Shown: positions 42,408 through 50,244 of the stretch, one piece after another
Numbering within the stretch: the stretch's first letter is position 1
How the letters are laid out: every line of letters begins with the position of its first letter
From: Rhizobium sp. CF080
Lineage (GTDB): Bacteria > Pseudomonadota > Alphaproteobacteria > Rhizobiales > Rhizobiaceae
Direction of reading: 5' to 3'
Assembly: GCF_000282095.2 (NCBI RefSeq)
Contig: NZ_AKKC02000005.1
Coordinates: forward strand, 1 to 64,000
Length of the DNA stretch: 64,000 nucleotides
The notes under the pieces: generated by a model
Told to the model about the DNA's origin: nothing
The model's database searches: none
What the model saw: the letters and a program-made list of their open reading frames with translations, nothing else
Translations under genes and position numbers: made by a program

Positions 42408-42704
42408 ATGACGCGAGCAATCTGCATCAAATGCGGCAATGAGAAACACGGCTCCTGGACGCCCTGTCGAGAGTGCCGCTACCAGCCGTTCGGTGTCCCC
42501 GACGTCGCATGGTCCCTGGTACTTTCGGACCACTACCTCTCCGGAGATACATTAGATTGGATTGGCCAGTACATCGCGACAAACAAGCGTCTTCCCCTGT
42601 CCGAAACCGACGAGATCAATAACCTATATCAACGCGCGGAAGAGACTGTACTGGCTTCATCGCGATCGCTTTCCAAGCGGGGTTTATTACCCAAAACTGA
42701 GTAA
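42408..42704 (+). CDS. Zinc-ribbon protein in the IS-bounded segment
   Basis: 98 residues from ATG 42408: TRAICIKCGNEKHGSWTPCR then ECRYQPFGVPDVAWSLVLSD. Two CxxC pairs (CIKC, CREC) form a zinc ribbon, followed by a helical domain (HYLSGDTLDWIGQYIATNKR, EINNLYQRAEETVLASSR). It resembles small hypothetical proteins seen next to secreted or defence-type genes. Composition is visibly more A/T-rich than the flanks. Function unknown. Confidence 0.65.
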   Translation: MTRAICIKCGNEKHGSWTPCRECRYQPFGVPDVAWSLVLSDHYLSGDTLDWIGQYIATNKRLPLSETDEINNLYQRAEETVLASSRSLSKRGLLPKTE

Positions 42705-42739
42705 GCAGATGCAGTGAAGCCCAACGAGAGGACGCGCAT

Positions 42740-43090
42740 ATGAAGAAAAGACACCTGGCCATTCTGATTGCAGTACTACTCTTTCCGATAGCAATTCGCG
42801 CGGAAGACGAGCCTAACATGGAAGATCTTGTCAAAGACGCGAAGCAGAACTCTGTACTGAAACAAATGATCTCGATGTCGGCTCAAACACTTCGATGGGC
42901 GAACGCCAGACTTCGAGAGGAAAGAAAGCCTCTTTTATTCTGCGAGCCGAGGGGAAGCGTAATCACAGCCGAAGACGCTCTTGCAATTATTGCATCCCAA
43001 GTGCAAGACTCAGAGTGGATCCGCAAGGACAAATCATCGAATATGCCGATGCATTTGCTCTCTGCTCTTGTCGAGAAATACCCATGTTAG
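42740..43090 (+). CDS. Exported protein resembling Rap1a/Tai immunity family
   Basis: 116 residues. Signal peptide MKKRHLAILIAVLLFPIAIR, cleavage after IRA. The mature C-terminal part, LLFCEPRGSVITAEDALAII then a helix and SALVEKYPC, follows the Rap1a/Tai pattern in which two cysteines (FC-x-P and final YPC) form a disulphide. Rap1a-type proteins neutralise type VI amidase effectors in the periplasm. The match is by pattern only; an unrelated periplasmic protein is possible. It starts 36 bases after the zinc-ribbon gene. Confidence 0.55.
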   Translation: MKKRHLAILIAVLLFPIAIRAEDEPNMEDLVKDAKQNSVLKQMISMSAQTLRWANARLREERKPLLFCEPRGSVITAEDALAIIASQVQDSEWIRKDKSSNMPMHLLSALVEKYPC

Positions 43091-43121
43091 CGTCGCGTCG
43101 ACGCGAGGAAGCTCTAAGGTA

Positions 43122-43802
43122 TCAGCGAAGAGAGCACCCCGGCTGGAATGACAAAGTCTTTGTTTGCTCGAAGCTTTTGTCATGGATATTTTTTCCATGC
43201 TCTCTAAGGTCCGCTTTGATAAGCTTACATGTAGTCCCCTGAATTTGGATAGCGATATCTACCCGGACCTCATAGTCGGTACCGATGGTGGAGTGCTTAC
43301 CCATCCATTCGAATGGCTGTCGTTGCTCGTCCCGCAGAATACTTGAGAGCGTCAGAATTCCATCCTTGAAACTGCTAGATGTGGACATTGTAATCTTGTT
43401 CGTCTCGCCGGGCTTAGACGGATCGCTGCACGAGATCCGATCGGAGGTCTTCTTTCCTATGTCAAACAAGGGAGAGATCGATGACCACCTGCCATTGACC
43501 TTACAGCCCCGTCCGAACGGTCCGCCATAGGAAAAAGTGTAGAGCGCTTTCCCTTCAGATCGAACAGGCTGAATATAAGCTCCGCTGGAATTTGGGTGTT
43601 TATACACATTGAACTTATTCTTCAGTATGTCCCAAGAATAGCTGTCCATGTGGGTCGTGATATTCGATAACTCGATATACTGAAACGCCAGTTTTGCCGT
43701 ATCTGCTTGGGCAGCGGAAGTCGTGACTGCGGCGAGCGCCGTAAGGGCGAGGCAGCTTATTTTCGTTCGGATGAATATTCTCGATTTTGCCATTATGCCC
43801 AT
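43122..43802 (-). CDS. Secreted protein, paralogue A of a pair
   Basis: 226 residues. Signal peptide (SRIFIRTKISCLALTALAAV, cleavage after QADTA or nearby), then a beta-rich domain. Conserved with the next gene: GRGCKVNGRWSS, PLFDIGKKTSDRISC, PGETNKITMSTSSSFKDG, DIAIQIQGTTC, and a C-terminal LxxKSxxxxKTxSxxxxCxLR pattern ending in GCSLR. At least four cysteines are shared, suggesting two disulphides. No known family is recognised. Not a housekeeping composition, and inside the IS-bounded segment. Confidence 0.75.
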   Translation of the reverse strand: MGIMAKSRIFIRTKISCLALTALAAVTTSAAQADTAKLAFQYIELSNITTHMDSYSWDILKNKFNVYKHPNSSGAYIQPVRSEGKALYTFSYGGPFGRGCKVNGRWSSISPLFDIGKKTSDRISCSDPSKPGETNKITMSTSSSFKDGILTLSSILRDEQRQPFEWMGKHSTIGTDYEVRVDIAIQIQGTTCKLIKADLREHGKNIHDKSFEQTKTLSFQPGCSLR

Positions 43803-43838
43803 GCCGACATTCTTTGCTATGAGGAGGTAGCGCCTGTT

Positions 43839-44489
43839 TCAGCGAAGCGTACAATTCTTCGAATAGGAGGCCGTCTTGTAGCTTGTACTATCCTTGGAGG
43901 TGGATGCCTTATCAAGTGCGCTGAGATTGAGCTCAAGCACTGAGCATCTACTTCCTTCGATTTTTATTACGATATTGACGGATGCCGTCACATCATTTCC
44001 CCAATGGGACGCGCGTTGCTTGGTTTTCATCGTGCTTGAAAAGGAAATAGTGTCACCGTTGCGGACACTTGAGGATGTCATCGTAATCTCGGTTGTAGAG
44101 CCGGGTTCAATTGAATCTTTACAAACCAAACGATCCGATGTTTTCGAACCGATATCATATAGCGGAGTGGCGAACGAAAAACGTCCATTAATCTTACACC
44201 CAGCGCTCCACGGCGTGGAATAACCAAGTGTATAATAGGTTTTCCCATCTACCCGGGTAGCACTTATCATCGCGGAAGCAGATATTTTATCTCTCTGGAC
44301 GAGTGGCTTGTTGGTCAGAACGGCTAGATAGTGCCGCTCTGTCTGGACAGTTACGTCTGGAATTTCGATTCCGTACTGTACAGGAAGAGCCGACTCAGCT
44401 TTGGCAGGCACACCTTGTATTGCCATCAGCAACGTTGCGAGGATAGCCAACGAGCTGATATTCGACATAGTGAGACACGCGCGTCGCAT
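43839..44489 (-). CDS. Secreted protein, paralogue B of a pair
   Basis: 216 residues from ATG 44489. Signal peptide RRACLTMSNISSLAILATLL, cleavage after AKA-E. The mature part shares with paralogue A the core AGCKINGRFSFATPLYDIGS, KTSDRLVCKDSIEPGSTTEI, TMTSSSVRNGDTISFSSTMK, then VNIVIKIEGSRCS and NCTLR at the end. Identity is modest, so the duplication is old. ATG 44519 would overlap the upstream gene by 23 bases; the signal peptide favours 44489. Function unknown. Confidence 0.75.
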   Translation of the reverse strand: MRRACLTMSNISSLAILATLLMAIQGVPAKAESALPVQYGIEIPDVTVQTERHYLAVLTNKPLVQRDKISASAMISATRVDGKTYYTLGYSTPWSAGCKINGRFSFATPLYDIGSKTSDRLVCKDSIEPGSTTEITMTSSSVRNGDTISFSSTMKTKQRASHWGNDVTASVNIVIKIEGSRCSVLELNLSALDKASTSKDSTSYKTASYSKNCTLR

Positions 44490-44496
44490 AGATTTG

Positions 44497-45189
44497 TCAG
44501 TAGCAGGCATATTTACCATTAAGGAGCATGCAGTTGTTCTTTTGGGAAGGGATCATACTGCTACCTGAGTTGTTCTTGATCAGTGCATCATTTGCCGTCC
44601 GTAGTTTCGAGACAAGGCTTTCATTTCCTGCACGCGTCGCTGCATCTATACCCATCCGATAAGCAATGTTCGCCCGCGTGGGTTTCCCTGCTTTTTCTGC
44701 GTCGTACCCGCTTCGCAGCCAATGCAAGGCGTCTGCGATCTCGGCGTTTTTCTGATTGATTTTTGCCTCTCGCTGGTTTCCCGCGATCACCGCCTCGTCC
44801 GCTGCCTTTAGAAAGGCGATGCGCGCGCTATCAAATTTTCCGGCCTGCTGAAGTGCAATTGCCTGTCGATTGAGCTGTCGGCTATTCGTGCCATGCCGCT
44901 GTTCGTCCAGGTCTGCCCTTCCGACATTATCGGTGGCTTGGGTTTGGCTGGCAAGGGATTGGACAATGGAGAGAATAGCTCCGCCGACTGCCAACCCCGC
45001 TGCAATCTGTCCGCCGGTGACTTGCCCGGAATTTCTGGTTATCGAACCGCCATTCCCTGATACGCAGGCCCAAGCATTCGTAGCGAGCTGTTTTCCAGGA
45101 CCACAAACGGAATCCGCCAAGGCAGATTGAGATCCGGTGAAGGATGAAAAGGCAATAGCAACTGCAATAAGATAGGTTGAACGCTTCAT
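44497..45189 (-). CDS. Exported TPR/Sel1-like helical protein
   Basis: 230 residues. Signal peptide MKRSTYLIAVAIAFSSFTGS, cleavage after ALA-D. A short Cys-containing Gly-rich part (SVCGPGKQLATNAWACVSGN) with a membrane-like segment QIAAGLAVGGAILSIVQSLA follows, then helical repeats (RQAIALQQAGKFDSARIAFL, KAADEAVIAGNQREAKINQK, HWLRSGYDAEKAGKPTRANI, AYRMGIDAATRAGNES) of TPR type, and a final C-x12-C. It is first in the minus-strand operon with the paralogue pair, probably a periplasmic scaffold for them. Confidence 0.72.
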   Translation of the reverse strand: MKRSTYLIAVAIAFSSFTGSQSALADSVCGPGKQLATNAWACVSGNGGSITRNSGQVTGGQIAAGLAVGGAILSIVQSLASQTQATDNVGRADLDEQRHGTNSRQLNRQAIALQQAGKFDSARIAFLKAADEAVIAGNQREAKINQKNAEIADALHWLRSGYDAEKAGKPTRANIAYRMGIDAATRAGNESLVSKLRTANDALIKNNSGSSMIPSQKNNCMLLNGKYACY

Positions 45190-45784
45190 TTCAATCCCCT
45201 TCGGAAGAAATCCAATGAATACATAAGTTATTACTACCGTCAATTCCCCGCGCCTAATGTGACCACGTTTATTCCTTCCGTTGCTTCCTTCCTGAAAATG
45301 CGACTGATCGCAATGCTAAAGGATCGAAGGCTGGCGCGAAAGCTTTACGATGAAGTGCATCCGACACGGCACTGGATTTACTCCGATTGATCCCGAGCCA
45401 CATTTTCAATTAAGACCGAAATTAAGCTATTATTAGTGATCTTTATTCGAGCCCCCGGATGCGGAGTCTCGCTGGAGTACCGCCGAGATTTTAATACAAA
45501 AGAATATCAAAGCTTTTAAATTGACGCGAGCGAAGGAAGCTTAGTAGTTTGAGGACCAAGCGGTGGAGCACGGGGGGATCGACTGAGGCTCGGTGTAGCT
45601 GTGGCGCCGGCTATCCAGCGTGCCCGAATGCTCAGATGGATGGTTGATCGATCGAAACGGCCGATACGGCCCTTTCATCGGTTGCGTTCGACATCCCACC
45701 TGCGATGGTAAAACGCAGGCTCCCCGCGCTATTCGGCGCGAGCGGAAGGGCAGTCTAAACTTTAGTGTATTCTTCGACGTAATA
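45190..45784. other. A/T-rich region before IS copy 2
   Basis: No confident gene. A minus-strand frame at 45541-45798 ends SINHPSEHSGTLDSRRHSYT then a Pro/Ser tail, and could be the C-terminal end of a gene cut by the insertion sequence at 45784. Confidence 0.4.
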
Positions 45785-46937
45785 CCAACGAGCGTCATTT
45801 CTGACTCTTGCTGGATTCCCGAAGGACCCCGAATCTGAATCGATGTTGCAAACAGGAGGTTTGCGATGGGTTCAGCGCTTTCACTGCGACAGGATTTCGA
45901 TGGTGTGGCCCTCCGGGGGCTCGCTCGTCAGGCAAAAGACGCCAATCAAGCCCGGCGCTTGTTGTCTCTGGCCTTGATTTATGATGGCGGATCACGTGCA
46001 GATGCGGCCCGGCTTGGCAGCGTCAGCGTGCAGATCGTGCGCGACTGGGTTGAGCGGTTCAATGCGCGCGGCGCCGATGGCTTGATCAACGGCAAGGCAC
46101 CCGGCAGCCGATCGAAACTGAATGAGGCTCAGCGCCAGGCGCTGGCGAAGGTCGTAGAGCGCGGCCCCATTCCAGCAATCCATGGTGTCGTGCGCTGGCG
46201 CCGCAAGGACCTTGTGCAGTGGATATTCGAGGAGTTCCGCATCTCCATGGACGAGACGACGGTCCGGTCGTGAGTTGAAGGCGCTCGGCTTTGCCAAGCT
46301 CTCGGCCCGTCCACGCCATTATGCGCAGAACGAGTTGGAAAAGGATGCTTTTAAAAAGATTTCCCCGCCGCAGTGGCGGAAATCCAGAGCCGCCTCGCAC
46401 CGGACACCCAAATCGAGCTTTGGTGGGCAGACGAAGCCAGAGTAGGGCAGAAGAACAAGATCACGCGACGGTGGGCTCGGCGCGGCACCAGACCAGTCGC
46501 CCCTTGTGATCAGCGCACGATGTGGGCCTATATCTTCGGTGCGATCTGCCCAAAGAAGGGCAAGGGTCCGGCCTTGTTCTGACCTATTGCGACACCGACG
46601 CCATGCAGCAGCATCTCGCCGAAATCAGCATTGCCGTTGACGACGGCTCGCACGCAATCCTCATCCTTGATCAGGCAGGATGGCACACGACGCCGAAATT
46701 GAAGGTCCCGAACAACGTGACCTTGTTGTTCCTGCCGCCGAGATCACCGGAGCTGAACCCGGTCGAAAACATCTGGCAGTTCGTGCGAGATAACTGGCTC
46801 TCCAACCGAATCTTCAAAGACTATGACGATATCGTCAACCACTGCGACGCCTGGAACAAGCCGGTCGAGCAGCCATGGAAAATCATGTCGATCGGACATC
46901 GCCAGTGGGCATAGCGGTCGCGATCAGCGCTCGTTGG
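45785..46937 (+). mobile_element. IS630-family insertion sequence, copy 2
   Basis: 1153 bp, same orientation and same length as copy 1, with CCAACGAGCG / CGCTCGTTGG ends and TA on both sides (45783-45784, 46938-46939). I found no difference between the two copies in the segments I compared, and all translated frames are the same. The outer and inner flanks differ, so each copy has its own TA site. Confidence 0.9.
45866..46914 (+). pseudogene. IS630 transposase, same three frameshifts
   Basis: Identical in every frame to 41142-42190, including the three breaks (near 46261, 46364 and 46569). Confidence 0.8.
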
Positions 46938-47213
46938 TATCAATCGCCCTCTTTCCGTAACGCCTCCCTCCTACATCTTGGGCTCCAGCCCTCCGCACTC
47001 GCCGGAACAGTTCTGGGAGCTCGGAGGTTAGACCACCATACGGGCCGGGAAAGCTCACTCCGTCAAGGGCCATAGGGCGGCGGAGAACTTTTCCGGGGGA
47101 ACGGACGCAGTGCGACCGCGCTCTACTCCCGACATGGAGCCCCGCCAGTTAGTCCTGCTGGCGGGGCTTTTCTCATGCGCAGCCACGCAATGGTGGCAAA
47201 CACCCAGAACAAC
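46938..47213. other. Intergenic with strong terminator, possible short transcript
   Basis: No protein gene. The terminator at 47139 has no coding region of its own strand nearby except the broken transposase 225 bases upstream, so a short non-coding transcript is possible. Confidence 0.4.
47139..47171 (+). terminator. Strong rho-independent terminator
   Basis: GCCCCGCCAG (47139-47148), 9-base loop, CTGGCGGGGC (47158-47167), then TTTT. Perfect 10-bp stem. Confidence 0.85.
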
Positions 47214-47238
47214 GGAACTACCGCAAGAGCAGATTGTT
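47214..47238 (+). promoter_or_regulatory. Candidate EcfG-type promoter
   Basis: GGAAC (47214-47218), 16 bases, TGTT (47235-47238), 31 bases before ATG 47270. Confidence 0.5.
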
Positions 47239-47269
47239 TACCGACTACGCACACACGAGGCACGCGACG

Positions 47270-47647
47270 ATGATGAGTCCTACCCCCAATGAGCCATCCA
47301 GCAAACCCTTGGCTCCCGTCACAGAAACCGGAACTGAGGCGAGGCAGGGCCGAAGCGGACGGCCTGTCCTCATTGTGTTGATATGTGGCCTTGTGCTTGC
47401 CGCGGTCGCTTGGGGAGCAGCAGAGTGGTGGGGAGAGGCAACTGATGCGCCCGCTGAGAACACAGCAACCCCTCCGGCCGGCAGCAATGTTCCCTCCCAA
47501 ACTCAGACCCCGTCAAATAGTGCCGCACCCGGTACCGGAGGCAATACGGCGCCGACAGACCGGACGACCCATCCGCAAAGCGGCACAGGCGGACCGTCTC
47601 CGACGAATGTTCCCTCAGGGAGCACGACCGATACTCCTCGGCCATAA
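47270..47647 (+). CDS. Single-pass membrane protein with Pro/Thr-rich tail
   Basis: 125 residues. A 34-residue cytoplasmic N-terminus, one TM helix (RPVLIVLICGLVLAAVAWGA, about 31-50), then a low-complexity external tail rich in Thr, Pro, Ser and Gly (about 55-125: TPPAGSNVPSQTQTPSN and similar). The chosen start, ATG 47270, gives the shortest membrane-competent form. It is likely to be an envelope stress protein under the EcfG-like promoter. Confidence 0.68.
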   Translation: MMSPTPNEPSSKPLAPVTETGTEARQGRSGRPVLIVLICGLVLAAVAWGAAEWWGEATDAPAENTATPPAGSNVPSQTQTPSNSAAPGTGGNTAPTDRTTHPQSGTGGPSPTNVPSGSTTDTPRP

Positions 47648-47830
47648 GACACCATAACAGGAACCGCAGCCCAATGAGTTGGTAGGGCCGTCCGGGCGCC
47701 AGACACAAAACGGTCCCGAAACTGGTTGCGCGGGAATACCCCGGAGGAGTGTGAGCGTCGCTTTTATCAGTTTAGTGGTGAAGGTGGCCTGCGTTTTAGT
47801 GTACTGACGCCTTCTTCTCGATGAAGCTAG

Positions 47831-48025
47831 TAATTGTGTCTCGGAAGGTGTGGTGGGCCGACGGTTAAAGTGGGCAAGTTTGCCTCCATCTTCGTACAGC
47901 GCCCTCTTGGCCACGCCCGCATCGGTGTCCGACGACACTGTAGCAAACATTTCCGGCACTCCCGCCTCGGCTGCGGCGGACCTGAAGTCTTCCTCACTCA
48001 TATCCTGATAGGCAATTGGCTGATG
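47831..48025 (-). pseudogene. C-terminal fragment of a NAD(P)-binding oxidoreductase
   Basis: YQDMSEEDFRSAAAEAGVPE, MFATVSSDTDAGVAKRALYE, DGGKLAHFNRRPTTPSET is the C-terminal end of NmrA/QorB-type atypical SDRs, whose last segment normally reads LxGRPTTPL. The Rossmann N-terminus is absent, and the frame upstream is unrelated. Confidence 0.55.
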
Positions 48026-48323
48026 GAAAAGTTCACGTCGTCCTCTTCGACCCTGAACGTCAGTTCTTGATGGAGTCGCGGATACCCTGCCAGGCCAGCG
48101 CGAAAGACCAGCAGCCACTTTGGATCGTCCTGTGGCAGGTCATCTCGAAAACCGAGTCTGAAATAGCAACGAAGGTTGACCCCGTTCGAAAAGGCGGTAA
48201 CGGCCTGACCTACTTGCAAACTCGCGATGGGGGAGGCGTCATCATCGGTGTCGATCGTGACTCCACCCGAAGCCTTTACGGAACAACATAGTGGGCATCC
48301 TTCGATGCTGCTTCACAACCTGA

Positions 48324-48629
48324 TCAGGCGACATCCCTCTCCGAAAACTCGCCGTCGTTTAGCGCCGTCCGGGGTTCGACCAGCAGGCCCTTCTTTTTCA
48401 ACATCCGGTAGAATGTTTCGCGCGCCGCGCTGACTGGCAGCTGGCCCTCTAGGCATTTGCTCAGCGCCTTGCAGGTTACGTTGGCGATCAAATCGTTCTC
48501 GTCGAAAGCCCTAGTCTCCATGTAGCCGAGCGCCTCGTCGACGGAACCAATTTCCTCCACCAGATAACGACCACTCCCAGCGTAAATCGGTTCATCAAAA
48601 AGTCCATTGATAATCAAGTTCACCGTCAT
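48324..48629 (-). CDS. DUF982-like protein
   Basis: 101 residues. FDEPIYAGSGRYLVEEIGSV, DEALGYMETRAFDENDLIAN, VTCKALSKCLEGQLPVSAAR, ETFYRMLKKKGLLV fits DUF982 with an additional N-terminal strand and acidic tail. Function unknown. Confidence 0.72.
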   Translation of the reverse strand: MTVNLIINGLFDEPIYAGSGRYLVEEIGSVDEALGYMETRAFDENDLIANVTCKALSKCLEGQLPVSAARETFYRMLKKKGLLVEPRTALNDGEFSERDVA

Positions 48630-49157
48630 TTTGTAACAGTCCCTAGAGCAGGCAAGATTTGTGACACTGAGAGTAGGGTTTCAAGATGTCAGCCGCATGT
48701 CAGGTGGGGTCCCGCGCTTCCATGAGCAGCGATCGCTCAGGTCAGAGGACCCCAGTAGAACACGGGGTAGAGGCACGCAGTGACAAAGACTGTCAACAAG
48801 CGCCAAACCCAATTTCGGAAAGCCAACTGCCGCAAATAACATCGCCAATGGCCAGAGGCAGGTCTCAAGCGCGCTCGGCCTGATAACGCGTCAACTGTTG
48901 TCTCCGATAGCGACCAACGAGATCGCAAACCACCGCGAAACATGCGCCCATTATTCGACCTCACAAGGTGGTGGCCACAACGACGAGGTTCGTGGACTCG
49001 TTGAGAAATAGCGGCCTCAAGGAGATGCGGGAAGATGGCTACTTCGCCCAGCCAACGATGACTTCGTAGGGGCTATGGTGATAGCTAAGCACACCTTTTC
49101 GGGGCCTACAATCTTGCGACGTACGCTCGGCCAGTGATTAAGCGGGCGTAACTTTAC
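48630..49157. other. No gene seen
   Basis: About 530 bases with short incoherent frames and no clear promoter or hairpin. Confidence 0.5.
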
Positions 49158-49235
49158 TCATCGCAGTCCAAAGAATCCGAGAATAAACAGGACAATGACG
49201 ACTGCTCCTACGATCCAAATGATGCTGTTCATCAT
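49158..49235 (-). CDS. 25-residue membrane peptide
   Basis: MMNSIIWIVGAVVIVLFILG then FFGLR: one transmembrane helix with a Gly-rich C-terminal end. AGGTGAC stands directly before the ATG. Small proteins of this sort are common in Rhizobiales. Function unknown. Confidence 0.5.
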   Translation of the reverse strand: MMNSIIWIVGAVVIVLFILGFFGLR

Positions 49236-49595
49236 GTCACCTATTGGTGGGTGGTTGTCAGACCCGGTTGGATCGCCATTGGAATGCGGTGGTCCCCAAC
49301 TAGGTTCCAAGAAACGTGGATCTAGCTCCAAATCATTAGCCAATGCTTGAATACGCCGAGCAACCACCCATATGGGTTTGTCCCCGAAACAACTTACGGA
49401 CGCCCGGCGTGGTTGCGACCCGCGGCGGCGGCGGTCGATGTCAGAAGGTCCTCTGGGTCCCGTCGCCGCCAATCCTCATTGTGTCACCGATGGTGGCATC
49501 CCCATTGCCCTGTGCGCGTCTGTTCCACTGCTGTGGGCAATCCTGCGCCAGGTCCAGCTTCAGTGCTCCGTGGCGCGTTCGTTTTCTGGTGGCAC
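49236..49595. other. No gene seen
   Basis: Open frames on both strands lack coherent composition. Confidence 0.45.
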
Positions 49596-49872
49596 ATGGC
49601 TAAGTCGGATAACCGACCATTGGTGCATCTGTATCGCACAGCAAGGTGGGCGAGCCTCCGTGCCCATCAGTTCGCCACTCATCCATTTGCGAGTGATGCC
49701 TAACCGAGACGACGTGATTGCTGCGAATGAAGTGCATCGGCATAAGGGCGACCTTGATCTATTCTGGAATCGACCATTCGTCTCGAAATGTAAGCCGTGT
49801 CACTCTTGGTGGGGAAAGCTCATAGCAAGTCGGTCTCATCAACGGGTCCAGTTGGGTATTTCGGGTCAATGA
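49596..49872 (+). pseudogene. Phage-type HNH endonuclease remnant
   Basis: Frame one from ATG 49596 reads RPLVHLYRTARWASLRAHQF then ATHPF; the next frame continues MPNRDDVIAANEVHRHKGDL, DLFWNRPFVSKCKPCHSWWG. This is the small phage HNH nuclease: W-x-x-LR, the CxxC usually in HPFCxxC (lost at the shift), VVxHxxxHxGD with the catalytic His, and LCKPCH. The frameshift near 49695 removes the first zinc-binding cysteine pair. Confidence 0.6.
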
Positions 49873-50244
49873 TGTCGCCGGACGGCCGGCTACCTGCCGC
49901 GGAAGTACTCTTCGGCTGGATCTTCTGTCCGCTGGTGGGTACTAGTCATTGGTGCCAAGCGAAAATGATCGGATGACCTGGCCAAGCTGGGTCGAAGGTC
50001 GCTCCGGCCGAGCAACCAGGACGTCCTGTTCGCTGACTTGGCATCTGATCTTCAACCATCGAGATCGTCTACGCTCTCATCGTATGATACACTGCCCTTG
50101 TCCCCGACTTCCCCTCGCTACCGCGGTGACGGGCCCCACCCGCCACGCCGTTACGCCCGTCCGGTGGCAGCACGACCATTGCCGCGGCCAATCTGCGCCC
50201 TATTTGCAAAAGAAAGAACGCCGGAACGTCGACGCCTTCAAGAG
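49873..50244. other. No gene seen
   Basis: Leader of the permease gene, with no supported element. Confidence 0.45.

Noticed and set aside
41061..46937. Classic drug-resistance composite transposon
   Set aside because: No resistance or catabolic gene lies between the IS copies; each copy has its own TA flanks, and no outer target duplication shared by the two ends was seen (ATA at left, TAT at right is the IS end itself).
48016..48291. Plus-strand frame KVHVVLFDPERQFLMESRIP as a gene
   Set aside because: It overlaps the SDR remnant on the other strand, has no ribosome binding site and no recognisable domain; left uncalled.
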